DNA from: Deinococcus roseus
GTDB taxonomy: Bacteria; Deinococcota; Deinococci; Deinococcales; Deinococcaceae
NCBI RefSeq assembly: GCF_014646895.1
Contig: NZ_BMOD01000008.1
Location: 62,001-126,000, forward strand
Length of the DNA: 64,000 nucleotides
Direction of reading: 5' to 3'
Below are positions 42,804-51,238 of the stretch, one piece after another. A model generated the notes under the pieces. The model was not told the origin of the DNA, did no database searches, and saw only the letters and a list, made by a program, of their open reading frames with translations. The stretch's first letter is position 1; each line of letters begins with the position of its first letter. The position numbers and the translations under genes were made by a program.

Positions 42804-44117
42804 TCAGTTGTCGTCCTCAAAGTACTCAAACTTCATGATGCCAATTTCCACGGTGTCGCCCTGTTTGGCTCCAGCGCGCTTGAGGGCATTGAAGAGGCCT
42901 TCCCGTTTGAAGTAGGCCTGCAGGTACTCGGCTGCATCGTCGAGGTAACGGGAAAAGCGGGACAGGCGTTCTGCAAAGCCCCCTCCCAGCACCTCCCAGA
43001 CGATTTCGATTTCCTGGTCGTACTGGTCGTCTCCGGGGATGATGTCCTCGTGGCGTTCGATCCTGAGCGGTTCGATGCGCACCACTTCGGGTTCTTCTTC
43101 CAGGGCGTGGGTTTCGCGCCACAGTTCGCGGGAGGGCAGCAGGTCAAAGAGGGTTTCTTTGAGGCGGTCCAGTCCGATTTCTTCCAGCGCACTGATTTTC
43201 AGGATGGGGAGGCCAAACTCCTGCAGTTCTTCCTCGATCATCTCCTGCTCGTCTTCTTCCAGCAGGTCAATCTTGTTCAACACGATGCAGGCAGCAGCGT
43301 CCAGCAAACTGGGATCGTAGCTGCGCAGTTCACTCTGCAGGCTGTCCAGGTTGCCCACCGGGTCCTGGTCTCCGGCCAGCACGTACACCAGCAGGCGCGT
43401 GCGGCTGATGTGGCGCAGGAATTCCAGGCCCAGTCCTTTCCCTTCAGAGGCCCCCTCAATGATGCCGGGGATGTCTGCCAGGGTGAAGCGCTGGTCTTCC
43501 TGGTCCTGGCGGGTCACCACGCCCAGAATGGGGCTGAGGGTGGTGAAAGGGTAATCTGCGATTTCTGGATTGGCGCGGGACAGCCTGGAGAGCAGGCTGG
43601 ATTTCCCGGCGTTGGGGTAGCCCACCAGTCCCACATCGGCGATCAGGCGCAGTTCCAGGCGGATCTTGCGGTTTTCGCCTTTGGTGCCCAGCTCTGCAAA
43701 GCGGGGGGCCTGGCGGGTGGGGGTCACGAACACACTGTTGCCGCGTCCACCGGATCCACCTTTGGCCACCAGTTTGACCTGTCCGACCTCGGTGAGGTCT
43801 GCCAGCACCCGGCCCGTTTCCACATCGAAAGCCGTGGTGCCCACGGGAACTTCAATGACGAAGTCTTCGCCATCTTTGCCGTTCCTGAGGCGACCTTCGC
43901 CGTACCAGCCATTGCTGGCCTTGTATTTGCGTTTGCCGATCAAGGTGTCCAGGCTGCTGACGTTGTTCACAGCTTTCAGGAACACACTGCCGCCCTTGCC
44001 GCCGTGGCCGCCATCGGGGCCACCTTTGGGCATGTATTTGGCCCGGTGGAAGCTCATGGAGCCGTCGCCACCGTTGCCTGCAATCACTTCAATTTCGAGA
44101 ACATCCCGAAAAGCCAC
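42804..44117 (-). CDS. obg: GTPase Obg (CgtA)
   Basis: A 437-residue ribosome-associated GTPase. It has a glycine-rich Obg fold at the N-terminus (VIAGNGGDGSMSFHRAKYMPKGGP), a G domain with GYPNAGKSSLL (about 165-176), DIPGIIEGASEGKGLG and NKIDLLEED, and a C-terminal OCT domain. A GTG start is likely (AGAGGTGAA upstream). It starts three bases after the stop of the beta-propeller gene and so appears to be co-transcribed with it. Confidence 0.96.
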   Translation of the reverse strand: MAFRDVLEIEVIAGNGGDGSMSFHRAKYMPKGGPDGGHGGKGGSVFLKAVNNVSSLDTLIGKRKYKASNGWYGEGRLRNGKDGEDFVIEVPVGTTAFDVETGRVLADLTEVGQVKLVAKGGSGGRGNSVFVTPTRQAPRFAELGTKGENRKIRLELRLIADVGLVGYPNAGKSSLLSRLSRANPEIADYPFTTLSPILGVVTRQDQEDQRFTLADIPGIIEGASEGKGLGLEFLRHISRTRLLVYVLAGDQDPVGNLDSLQSELRSYDPSLLDAAACIVLNKIDLLEEDEQEMIEEELQEFGLPILKISALEEIGLDRLKETLFDLLPSRELWRETHALEEEPEVVRIEPLRIERHEDIIPGDDQYDQEIEIVWEVLGGGFAERLSRFSRYLDDAAEYLQAYFKREGLFNALKRAGAKQGDTVEIGIMKFEYFEDDN

Positions 44118-44120
44118 ACT

Positions 44121-45197
44121 TCACCTCTTGATTTCCTGCCATGACGCCCCACCGTCCGATGTGATCCACAGAGCGGTGTCCAGCAGGGCCATGCCGTTTT
44201 TGGGGTCTGCGAAGGAGATCTGTTTGAACCCTGCAGCATTTTCAAAGGGCACCACGATCTGGTGCCAGGTCTGTCCGGCGGTGGAGGTCATGTAAAGCTT
44301 GCCTCCCAGCCAGGTGAATCCGTTTTTGGCGTCTGTGAAGACCACCTGTGTCAGTTGGGGTTGAGATCTGGGGTTGAGTTTTTCTCCTCTGACCCAGCTC
44401 TTTCCGCCATCCTGCGACAGGAAGGTGACCAGATAACTGGGCTGTTCGGGGGTGCTGAACACACCTGCCATCAGCACCACATCCCCTTTAGCATACGGGA
44501 TTTCCAGACGGGAGAAGCTTTTTCGCTCGGTGGCATTCAAAGGCAACAGGGAATTTGCCGCAGAAAAAGACTTGCCTCCGTTGTTGCTCCTGAAGAAATA
44601 GGGCTTCTCTGTGGGGGTGTATCCGCCCGTCACCAGCACGTTTTTGTCGGTCAGAAACACTGCATCTGTGAAACAGCAGATGTCTGGGAGGGTGCCGCCT
44701 TGCAGTTCTGGCATCTGGAAATAGCTGTTCTGGCTGCTGTTGACCTTTTGCCAGGTGATGCCACCATTGCTGGTCTTCAGCAGAATGAACGCCTGGTGGC
44801 TCATGCCTGCATCCATCCCAATCAGCCCGATGCCGTTTTGAGGATCCCGGAATTTCACCCAGGCCCCCTGCCCCACATCGGCCATCTTCATCTGGGTCCA
44901 GTTCTGTCCGGCATCCTGGGTGAAGGCCAGCAAAACCTTGCCATCCAGTTGCGCCGTCACCCAGGCCCGGTTCTCGTCCAGTGCGAAACCCTGCAGGGCC
45001 TGCACTTTCTCTGTGAACGCTGGTGTCACCTGATTCCAGCTGCGGGCCCGGTCCTGCGAGAGGTACACCCCGCCCCGCGTGAATCCCCAGATGGTGTTTT
45101 CAGAGACCATGCGGGCACCGTTGAAGTCCTGGGCCTGGGCCAGTGAAGCGGCCAGAATAAAGGTCACAAAAAGCCTCTGCTTGATTTGACTCTGCAT
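44121..45197 (-). CDS. Exported seven-bladed BNR/YCF48-like beta-propeller protein
   Basis: From the ATG at 45197 a signal peptide MQSQIKQRLFVTFILAASLA is followed by about seven repeats with the Asp-box pattern S/T-x-D/N-G-G-x-S/T-W (for example QDAGQNWTQM, SNGGITWQKV, QDGGKSWVRG, TSDGGASWQEI), fitting a beta-propeller of about 335 residues. Similar proteins include HCF136/YCF48 assembly factors and sialidase-like proteins; no catalytic set is seen. The frame is open upstream through 15-bp tandem repeats giving extra MQSQV units, so two earlier ATGs are possible starts. It separates rpmA from obg. Confidence 0.8.
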   Translation of the reverse strand: MQSQIKQRLFVTFILAASLAQAQDFNGARMVSENTIWGFTRGGVYLSQDRARSWNQVTPAFTEKVQALQGFALDENRAWVTAQLDGKVLLAFTQDAGQNWTQMKMADVGQGAWVKFRDPQNGIGLIGMDAGMSHQAFILLKTSNGGITWQKVNSSQNSYFQMPELQGGTLPDICCFTDAVFLTDKNVLVTGGYTPTEKPYFFRSNNGGKSFSAANSLLPLNATERKSFSRLEIPYAKGDVVLMAGVFSTPEQPSYLVTFLSQDGGKSWVRGEKLNPRSQPQLTQVVFTDAKNGFTWLGGKLYMTSTAGQTWHQIVVPFENAAGFKQISFADPKNGMALLDTALWITSDGGASWQEIKR

Positions 45198-45236
45198 GAC
45201 TTGACTCTGCATGACTTGACTCTGCATGACTTGAGT
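45184..45236 (-). repeat. 15-bp tandem repeat at the start of the beta-propeller gene
   Basis: ATGCAGAGTCAAGTC on the minus strand is repeated about three times, ending in a diverged copy. Each unit supplies an in-frame ATG and would encode MQSQV. Confidence 0.8.
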
Positions 45237-45279
45237 GTCAGGGTTTTGCAGATGAGTCACATGACAAACATGAGGGCAC

Positions 45280-45311
45280 AAAAATGAGGGCCAGGGTTGC
45301 CCTGGCCCTCA
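45280..45311 (-). terminator. Terminator after rplU-rpmA
   Basis: GAGGGCCAGG-loop-CCTGGCCCTC followed on the minus strand by ATTTTTG. It would separate ribosomal protein expression from the downstream propeller-obg pair. Confidence 0.75.
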
Positions 45312-45324
45312 CCCGAATTCGGGA

Positions 45325-45594
45325 TCAATCTGCTGCGGCGACCTGGGCCTGCACGCTGATGAAGCGGCCTTTGGTGCCTTTGTCAGCAAAGGTCACCACG
45401 CCGTCCAGCAGAGCGAACAGGGTGTGGTCGCGGCCCATGCCCACGCCGCTTCCGGCCTGGAACTTGGTTCCGCGTTGACGGACCAGGATGTTGCCAGCCA
45501 GCACCACTTCGCCGCCAAACTTCTTGACGCCGAGGTATTTGGGGTTGCTGTCACGACCGTTTTTAGAGGAACCTACACCTTTTTTGTGTGCCAT
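45325..45594 (-). CDS. rpmA: 50S ribosomal protein L27
   Basis: An 89-residue basic protein starting MAHKKGVGSSKNGRDSNPKYLGVKKFGGE, as L27, with VRQRGTKFQAGSGVGMGRDHTLFAL. L27 contacts the peptidyl-transferase centre. No N-terminal extension needing protease cleavage is present. It follows rplU by 13 bases. Confidence 0.98.
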   Translation of the reverse strand: MAHKKGVGSSKNGRDSNPKYLGVKKFGGEVVLAGNILVRQRGTKFQAGSGVGMGRDHTLFALLDGVVTFADKGTKGRFISVQAQVAAAD

Positions 45595-45607
45595 GGCCTG
45601 TTACCTC

Positions 45608-45907
45608 TTACCCGAGCGCCGTGATTTTCAGCGTGGTGAACTGCTGACGGTGACCGTTACGGCGACGGTATTGAATGCCGCTCTTGTACTTGCGGACATA
45701 GATTTTCTTGCTCAGACCGTGAGCGACCACTTCAGCCTTCACGAGCTTGCCTTGAACGCCTTCACCCACCAGGGTGTTTTCGCCTTGCAGGAGCAGCACA
45801 GGCAGTTCAACGGTGGCGCCGGCGTCTGCTTTCACGCGCTCAACGCGGATCACATCCCCTTCACTCACGCGGTACTGCTTGCCGCCGCTTTGGACAATTG
45901 CAAACAT
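45608..45907 (-). CDS. rplU: 50S ribosomal protein L21
   Basis: The start is the ATG at 45907 (GGGAGG eight bases upstream), giving 99 residues: MFAIVQSGGKQYRVSEGD, then VELPVLLLQGENTLVGEGVQ and the basic end KYKSGIQYRRRNGHRQQFTTLKI. First gene of rplU-rpmA. An 8-bp hairpin lies in its short leader. Confidence 0.97.
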   Translation of the reverse strand: MFAIVQSGGKQYRVSEGDVIRVERVKADAGATVELPVLLLQGENTLVGEGVQGKLVKAEVVAHGLSKKIYVRKYKSGIQYRRRNGHRQQFTTLKITALG

Positions 45908-45927
45908 TTTTTGTGCCTCCCAGAACA

Positions 45928-45987
45928 CCCCTTTTCAAAAAGGGGACTCAAGCCCCCATGCTAGCACAAGTCTCCCCTCAAACTCAA
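45928..45987 (-). promoter_or_regulatory. rplU promoter and leader hairpin
   Basis: TTGAGT (45987-45982), 18 bases, TAGCAT (45963-45958). Between the start site and the Shine-Dalgarno lies CCCCTTTT-TG-AAAAGGGG (45945-45928), a candidate L21-binding leader structure. Confidence 0.5.
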
Positions 45988-46042
45988 GACCCCCAAAACT
46001 GCGCACAGGCCCGACAAAAGCATGTGTTAGACTGGTTCCAGC

Positions 46043-46765
46043 ATGCTCCTGAGAACCCCTCTTCCACAGCGATTGGCTCTGATGGGGCTTTTCTGGATTG
46101 GGTGGTTTGTTCTGGTACTCATTGACCCCCAGATCCCCTGGCGACACCTTCCCATCCTGCTCAGCGATGCCCTGGGAGCAGCGGCCCTCAACACGTTCTA
46201 TCAGCAGGCCCCACGGGCCCTCAAAACGCCTTTTCTGGGCCTGAGCTGGGGTGTTCTGCTGGTCACCATCGGCGACCTGATGCTGCTGCCTGGCAAACAG
46301 TACCTGCACCTGACCGGAGCGCTGGATCCCAGCAGCGATTATGTGTTCCTGCTGGCCACCATCAGCATCATGATGGGCAGTTTCAGCCTGCCTTACATCA
46401 TGGAGCAGCAGGGGCTGTACCCCAACGGGCGTTTTGCCCTCCTGATCGGCATTGCAGCCATCTGCAGTTCCATCACGGTGTACATTTACACCACCTACTT
46501 CAACAGCATGCCCCTGCTGAGCATCCTGATTCACGCCATCATCATGCTGGTTTTTGTGCTGTACCTGCTGCAAAGTTTCCTGATTGGCGGAGGACGCATC
46601 GGCAAACAGGTGCAGGTGATCAGCATTGCCCTGGCCCTGGTCAATGTCGGACGCATCATCGCCATTGTGTGGACCTGGTCCCCCATCACCCACACCATCT
46701 ACGAGGTGATCTGGCTGACCGGCATGAGCATCCTGATCTATTTCTCACCCAGGAAGTCGGGATGA
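46043..46765 (+). CDS. Polytopic membrane protein of unknown function (240 aa)
   Basis: About seven hydrophobic helices are evident: LALMGLFWIGWFVLVLID, GLSWGVLLVTIGDLMLLPG, FLLATISIMMGSFSLPYI, LLIGIAAICSSITVYIYTTYF, LLSILIHAIIMLVFVLYLL and more, ending YFSPRKSG. The size and YhhN-like spacing are suggestive, but no motif allows a family call. TAGACT lies nine bases before the ATG. Its stop overlaps the start of the next gene (ATGA), so the two are coupled. Confidence 0.75.
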   Translation: MLLRTPLPQRLALMGLFWIGWFVLVLIDPQIPWRHLPILLSDALGAAALNTFYQQAPRALKTPFLGLSWGVLLVTIGDLMLLPGKQYLHLTGALDPSSDYVFLLATISIMMGSFSLPYIMEQQGLYPNGRFALLIGIAAICSSITVYIYTTYFNSMPLLSILIHAIIMLVFVLYLLQSFLIGGGRIGKQVQVISIALALVNVGRIIAIVWTWSPITHTIYEVIWLTGMSILIYFSPRKSG

Positions 46766-47517
46766 AATTCACCCCCGAGGTGCAAAATCGGGTGCTGTCC
46801 CAGCTTCCCAGGCACCAGCCCCTGGGTGTGGAGATGACCGCAGAGCAGCTTTTTCAGGAGTTGCTCCCCCTCATTGAAGACCACAAAATGACCGCTGTGC
46901 TGGGCACCCACAATCAGGAGGCTTTTTTCCTGTTCCTGCAAGGAGAGCTGCTGGTGGCCCTCTGGAACCAGAAAGACGCGGTCAGTGCCCTGGAAATGCT
47001 GTACCAGGCTCCAGACCTGGGTTTTGTGGGTTACCAGATTCCGCCAGAAAGCGCACGGGCCATTCTGGCCCTCACCCATGGCAGCGCCCGTTCCAGACCC
47101 GAGCAGAACTGGACAAAGTTGCACCTGAGCCTGTACCAGGAGGTCTTCACCGGCTGTGTGCTGCAAGAAGCCCATCCTTTGCATGTCTGCCTGTGGGTGG
47201 ATGGGGACGCCCTGCTGCCTCCTGAACACCCTGATGAGGGCACCTATCATGTGCTGGAGGTCCCCCATCCGCTGCCCCCCAACATCATGACGGCCTTCAG
47301 AACCTACCAGCAACAGCGCCGCAATGCAGAACTGCACAGCCTGTGGTTTCGCCTGGAGGTGATCCTGCGGGAATTCGTGGGACGGGGTGCCCCTTCTGCC
47401 CTGCAACACCTCAAGCAGATGCACCGCAACGAAAGCCCGGATGCCTTGCGGATCAGCCTCAGGCAATGGATTCAGGACACCCTGGATCAGGATGCCTTGA
47501 CCATGTTTGATGCGTGA
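46762..47517 (+). CDS. Hypothetical cytoplasmic protein (251 aa) coupled to the membrane protein
   Basis: It starts at the ATG overlapping the previous stop. The N-terminal 90 residues (LFQELLPLIEDHKMTAVLGTHNQEAFFLFLQGELLVALW) recall the small roadblock-like/DUF4388 effector folds found in gliding and signalling proteins, but this is only a visual impression. The C-terminal part is helical (QQQRRNAELHSLWFRLEVIL). No catalytic motif. Translational coupling suggests it works with the membrane protein. Confidence 0.7.
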   Translation: MKFTPEVQNRVLSQLPRHQPLGVEMTAEQLFQELLPLIEDHKMTAVLGTHNQEAFFLFLQGELLVALWNQKDAVSALEMLYQAPDLGFVGYQIPPESARAILALTHGSARSRPEQNWTKLHLSLYQEVFTGCVLQEAHPLHVCLWVDGDALLPPEHPDEGTYHVLEVPHPLPPNIMTAFRTYQQQRRNAELHSLWFRLEVILREFVGRGAPSALQHLKQMHRNESPDALRISLRQWIQDTLDQDALTMFDA

Positions 47518-47524
47518 GGGCCTA

Positions 47525-47693
47525 CGGCCTGCCGAGGGCAGAAGACCAAATCAATATTCTGAATCAAAAGAAAAAGGGCGCAGCGTGCTGCGCCCCTACA
47601 AAGTTGGATTGTACAAGAAGACCTTTAGGGCCTGATCATGCCTTCAGCTCTCAGCCCTCGGCCCCCGGCTCTCGGCAGGCCGCTGGCCCTTAA
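47525..47693. repeat. Inverted heptad-repeat pair enclosing a GGCGCAGC palindrome (copy 3)
   Basis: CGGCCTGCCGAGGGCAG at 47525 and its near complement inside 47642-47693 (GCCCTCGG, GGCTCTCGGCAGGCCG) flank a segment with GGGCGCAGC-GTG-CTGCGCCC at 47576. This is the third case of heptads arranged as an inverted pair about 100-150 bp apart. No gene lies between 47518 and 47689. Confidence 0.65.
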
Positions 47694-49144
47694 ACGTTGT
47701 AAGTGCTGCTCGCCGTGGTGCCACCACGACCCGTCCAGTTGGTGTGGAAGAATTCGCCACGGGGTCTGTCCAGACGCTCGTAGGTGTGGGCACCGAAGTA
47801 GTCGCGCTGGGCCTGGATGATGTTGGCAGACACGATTTCGGAGCGGTAACCATCGAAGTAGGAGATGGCGCTGCTGAACGCGGGAACCCACACCCCAGAC
47901 AGGATGGCCTGGGCCACCACTTCACGCCAGGGCTGCTGGTAGTTCTGGATGATGTTGGCGAAGTACTCATCCAGGAGCAGGTTGGCCAGTTCGGGGTTCT
48001 TGTCGAAGGCTTCTTTGATGTTCTCCAGGAACTGGGCACGGATGATGCAGCCGCCACGCCACATCAGGGCGATTGAGCCGTAGTTCAGGGTCCAGCCCTG
48101 CTCTTTGGCGGTGAGGCGCATCAGCTGGTAACCCTGGGCGTAGGAGCAGATCTTGCTGGCGAACAGAGCCTTGCGCACCTTCTCGATGAATTCTGCTTTG
48201 TCGCCCTGAAAGGCGTCCTGGGGACCGGTGAAAAGTTTGCTGGCCTGCACGCGCTCGTTCTTGAGGGCGGAGATGCAGCGGGCAAACACAGCTTCAGCGA
48301 TGGTGCTGCTGGGGCTGCCCACGTCCAGGGCGTACACGGAGGTCCATTTTCCGGTGCCTTTCTGGCCTGCACTGTCCAGGATCACATCCACGAGGTCCTT
48401 GCCGGTTTCCTCGTCTTTTTTGGTGAGGATGTCTGCGGTGATCTCGATCAGGAAGCTGTCGAGTTCCCCGGTGTTCCACTCGGAGAAAATCTGGGCAATT
48501 TCAGCGTTGGAAAGTCCAGCCACGCCGCGCAGGATGCTGTAGGCTTCTGCGATCATCTGCATGTCGCCGTACTCGATGCCGTTGTGCACCATCTTCACAA
48601 AGTGGCCTGCGCCGTTTTCGCCGACCCAGTCACAGCAGGGGCTGCCGTCAGAGACTTTGGCAGAGATGCCCTGGAAAATGGGTTTGACGTGCTCCCAGGC
48701 TGCGCTGTTGCCGCCGGGCATGATGGAGGGGCCTTTGAGTGCACCTTCTTCACCACCGGAAACCCCGGTGCCGATGAACAGGATGCCTTTCTCTTTGAGG
48801 TAGGCGGTGCGGCGGTCAGAGTCGGCAGGGTGGCTGTTGCCACCATCGATGATGATGTCTCCCTCTTCCAGGTAAGGCAGCAGGGATTCGATGGAGGCGT
48901 CCACTGCGCTGCCTGCTTTGATCATCAGCATGACCTTGCGGGGGCGCTTGAGGCTGTCTGCCAGTTCTTGCAGGGAGTAAACCCCCACGATGCTTTCGCC
49001 TTTGGCACGGCCTTCAATAAAAGCTTTGACCTTGTCGGTGCTGCGGTTGTAGGCGGTGACAGTGAAGCCCTTGGAGGCCATGTTGAGGATCAGGTTTTCG
49101 CCCATCACGGCGAGACCCATCACGGCAATATCAGATTGACCCAT
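47690..49144 (-). CDS. gnd: 6-phosphogluconate dehydrogenase (decarboxylating)
   Basis: A 484-residue enzyme of the oxidative pentose phosphate pathway. It has the N-terminal NADP fold VMGLAVMGENLILNMASKGFTVTAYNRS, the catalytic IGTGVSGGEEGALKGPSIMPGG and HFVKMVHNGIEYGDMQ, and the C-terminal HTNWTGRGGTT tail. It forms ribulose 5-phosphate, CO2 and NADPH. It begins three bases after the gluconokinase stop, so the pair would feed gluconate into the pathway. Confidence 0.98.
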   Translation of the reverse strand: MGQSDIAVMGLAVMGENLILNMASKGFTVTAYNRSTDKVKAFIEGRAKGESIVGVYSLQELADSLKRPRKVMLMIKAGSAVDASIESLLPYLEEGDIIIDGGNSHPADSDRRTAYLKEKGILFIGTGVSGGEEGALKGPSIMPGGNSAAWEHVKPIFQGISAKVSDGSPCCDWVGENGAGHFVKMVHNGIEYGDMQMIAEAYSILRGVAGLSNAEIAQIFSEWNTGELDSFLIEITADILTKKDEETGKDLVDVILDSAGQKGTGKWTSVYALDVGSPSSTIAEAVFARCISALKNERVQASKLFTGPQDAFQGDKAEFIEKVRKALFASKICSYAQGYQLMRLTAKEQGWTLNYGSIALMWRGGCIIRAQFLENIKEAFDKNPELANLLLDEYFANIIQNYQQPWREVVAQAILSGVWVPAFSSAISYFDGYRSEIVSANIIQAQRDYFGAHTYERLDRPRGEFFHTNWTGRGGTTASSTYNV

Positions 49145-49146
49145 GT

Positions 49147-50565
49147 TTACAACTCCTTCCAGATGCTGGTGAATAAACCCCTCCAGTGTTCCCTGGTGGC
49201 CCTGAGCAGAGCGGCTTCCTCAGGCTGGGGGGCAAAACCTAAAGCATATTGTACTTTGTACGTTAACTCACCGAGACGGTTGTCTAATGCGTGCCGTGTC
49301 ACCATTGCTGCCCCCAGTGCAGAAGCGTCCACACTGCTGGCCACCACCAGATCCCGGTTCAGCACGTTGCTGAGCACCTGCATCCACAGTGGGCTTCTGG
49401 TGATGTTCCCGGTCACCAGCACACGGGTGGTTCCGGCAGAAACCAGATCGTGCACCTCTGCCAGCGAGAAACACACTGCTTCCAGAGCAGCCCTGGCAAT
49501 GTGCCCTCTGGTGTGCTGCAAGGCCAGACCATGCAACGTGGCGGTCAGGTCAGATTTCCAGTGTGGGCTGCGTTCCCCGGTCAGGTAGGGCAGCAGCAGC
49601 AAGCCTTCAGAGTCTGGCACCTCTGCAGCCTCTTTGAACAGCACCTCGAAGGTGTCAGCTGGAAAACACATGCGCCTGACCCAGTCGATCAGCAAACCCG
49701 CATTGTTGATGGCCCCTCCTGCAAACATCTGGTTTCTGGAGAGGAAATAACACCAGGTGCGGCCTCTGGCATCCAGTTGTGGGCTGGTCACCATGCTGCG
49801 CACAGCTCCACTGGTTCCCACGGTGATCACCGTGTCCTGCACGCCTGCTCCGGTGCCCAGATTGGCCAGTCCTCCATCGCTGCTGCCTGCGAAAACAGGC
49901 ATTCCCGCTTTCAGACCTGTGTGGGTGGCTGCGTCCGGGGTAATGTTGCCCAGCAGGTCGGTGGCATCCAGCACTTCTGGCAGCAGGGACTTCACCTGCA
50001 GGGCTTTGACAATGTCTTCGTCCCAATGGCCTGTGTGAAGGTTTAAAAGCCCTGAGCTGCTGGCCAGTCCGATGTCTGCTTTCCAGACTCCGGTCAGTTG
50101 AAACGCGATGTAATCCTTGATGCTGACCAGTTGGTGGGCCTGGGCAAACAAAGCAGGCTGTTTTTTTTGCAGGTAAGTGATTTTGGCTGGATGGTAAGGG
50201 GTTTTTAAAGGCGCACCGGTTTTCAGGTAGGTGGCACGCGCCTCCAGAGGAATGTCTGCCAGGGTGTCCAGAGGCCGGGTGTCCGCCCAGGTCAGGGCTG
50301 GAGCCAGGGGTTTGTTCTGCCCATCCACCAGCAGCAAACTGTGCATGGCCCCGCTGAAAGACAGTCCATCTGCATTCACAGCTTTCAGGTCCAGCAGGGC
50401 TTCTTGCACGGCTTTCCAGATCACCTCTGCATTCTGGGTGGCCTCTCCGGGTTCGGTTTTGATCAGGGGGTAGCTGCGGTAGGTGCTTCTTAAAGGGTTG
50501 CCTTCAGCGTCAATCAGCACCGCTTTGCATCCGGTGGTGCCCAGGTCCAGTCCAATGGCGTTCAT
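49147..50565 (-). CDS. gntK: Gluconate kinase of the FGGY family
   Basis: A 472-residue sugar kinase with IGLDLGTTGCKAVLID (residues 4-19), the FGGY core (SFSGAMHSLLLVD, AGSSDGGLANLGTGA) and LPYLTGERSPHW. Position before gnd in the same operon points to gluconate as substrate. The start MNAIGLD (50565) is preferred. A longer in-frame ORF to 50709 would translate GCCGAGA repeats and has no homology appearance. Phosphorylation of gluconate to 6-phosphogluconate is inferred. Confidence 0.92.
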   Translation of the reverse strand: MNAIGLDLGTTGCKAVLIDAEGNPLRSTYRSYPLIKTEPGEATQNAEVIWKAVQEALLDLKAVNADGLSFSGAMHSLLLVDGQNKPLAPALTWADTRPLDTLADIPLEARATYLKTGAPLKTPYHPAKITYLQKKQPALFAQAHQLVSIKDYIAFQLTGVWKADIGLASSSGLLNLHTGHWDEDIVKALQVKSLLPEVLDATDLLGNITPDAATHTGLKAGMPVFAGSSDGGLANLGTGAGVQDTVITVGTSGAVRSMVTSPQLDARGRTWCYFLSRNQMFAGGAINNAGLLIDWVRRMCFPADTFEVLFKEAAEVPDSEGLLLLPYLTGERSPHWKSDLTATLHGLALQHTRGHIARAALEAVCFSLAEVHDLVSAGTTRVLVTGNITRSPLWMQVLSNVLNRDLVVASSVDASALGAAMVTRHALDNRLGELTYKVQYALGFAPQPEEAALLRATREHWRGLFTSIWKEL

Positions 50566-50813
50566 GTTGTTTTTCAATATAGCTTCTGGGGATGTGGGAC
50601 ATGCATTTGCTTTGCCAAGGGCCGAGAGCCGAGAGCCGAGAGCCGAGAGCCGAGAGCATTGTGCAAACCTTTTGTCATGCTGTTCAGAAAAATGGACACC
50701 TGTGTCCATAAAGCGAAGGCTTATGCTCTACAGAACCGCCCTTGACCCTGTGCCCTCGGCCCTCGGAATCTTCTCTCATCAAGCCTCACATTTCACGTCC
50801 AGGAGCACAACCG
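50566..50813. repeat. Intergenic region with GCCGAGA tandem heptads and inverted partner
   Basis: Positions 50621-50657 contain GCCGAGA five times in perfect tandem. An inverted partner, GCCCTCGGCCCTCGG, lies at 50752-50766. The space between is non-coding. The region also holds the start of the gntK-gnd transcript (TATATT at about 50583 on the minus strand). Confidence 0.75.
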
Positions 50814-50842
50814 TTGACAGTGTACTACTTAAATAGTACACT
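50814..50842 (+). promoter_or_regulatory. Promoter and YtrA-type operator of the GntR-ABC operon
   Basis: TTGACA (50814-50819), 17 bases, TACACT (50837-50842). AGTGTA-N12-TACACT (50819-50842), extended inside as GTGTACTA-N6-TAGTACAC, is a perfect inverted repeat occupying exactly the -35 to -10 interval. It resembles the AGTGTA/TACACT operator reported for YtrA in Bacillus. A bound repressor would exclude RNA polymerase, so autoregulation is expected. Confidence 0.8.
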
Positions 50843-50866
50843 AGGGTATATCTCAGGAGGATGCCA

Positions 50867-51238
50867 GTGCATGACCCCAATTTCGATCAGACCCGCCCCA
50901 TCTACCTGCAACTCATGGAGGACATCATGAGCCGGGCTGTGCGCGGCGAACTCAAACCCGGAGACAAGATCCCCAGTGCCCGCGACTTTGCCCAGGAAAA
51001 ACTGGTGAATCCCAACACCGTGGTGCGGGCTTACCAGGAACTCGAGCGCGTGGGCTTCATCCAGACCCGCCGCGGTCTGGGCAGCTTCATCACCGAAGAC
51101 TACAGCCGCATTCAGGAAGCCCGCGAAGACCTCGCTTCCCAGGCCATTGAGCGCCTGCTGCAGGAACTCCGCAAACTGGGCATGGACAACCAGGCCATTG
51201 AAAACCTTGTGCAGAAAAAATTGGAGACCAGCGCATGA
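50867..51238 (+). CDS. GntR-family regulator, YtrA subfamily
   Basis: A small regulator of about 123 residues: winged helix with IYLQLMEDIMSRAVRGELKPGDKIPSARDFAQEKLVNPNTVVRAYQELERVGFI and the short C-terminal dimerisation helix of the YtrA group (ERLLQELRKLGMDNQAIENLVQKKL). Of two possible starts, the GTG at 50867 lies six bases from AGGAGG while the ATG at 50861 abuts it, so GTG is chosen. It overlaps the ATPase gene by four bases. YtrA proteins typically repress linked ABC exporters. Confidence 0.92.
   Translation: MHDPNFDQTRPIYLQLMEDIMSRAVRGELKPGDKIPSARDFAQEKLVNPNTVVRAYQELERVGFIQTRRGLGSFITEDYSRIQEAREDLASQAIERLLQELRKLGMDNQAIENLVQKKLETSA

Noticed and set aside
45184..45236. 15-bp repeats as a regulator-binding iteron
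   Set aside because: Each unit keeps the reading frame and supplies an ATG next to the signal peptide, so a coding repeat is the simpler explanation.
50566..50709. N-terminal extension of gntK (48 extra codons)
   Set aside because: It consists largely of translated GCCGAGA repeats (RLSALGSRLSALG) and precedes the FGGY start MNAIGLDLGTTG without support.
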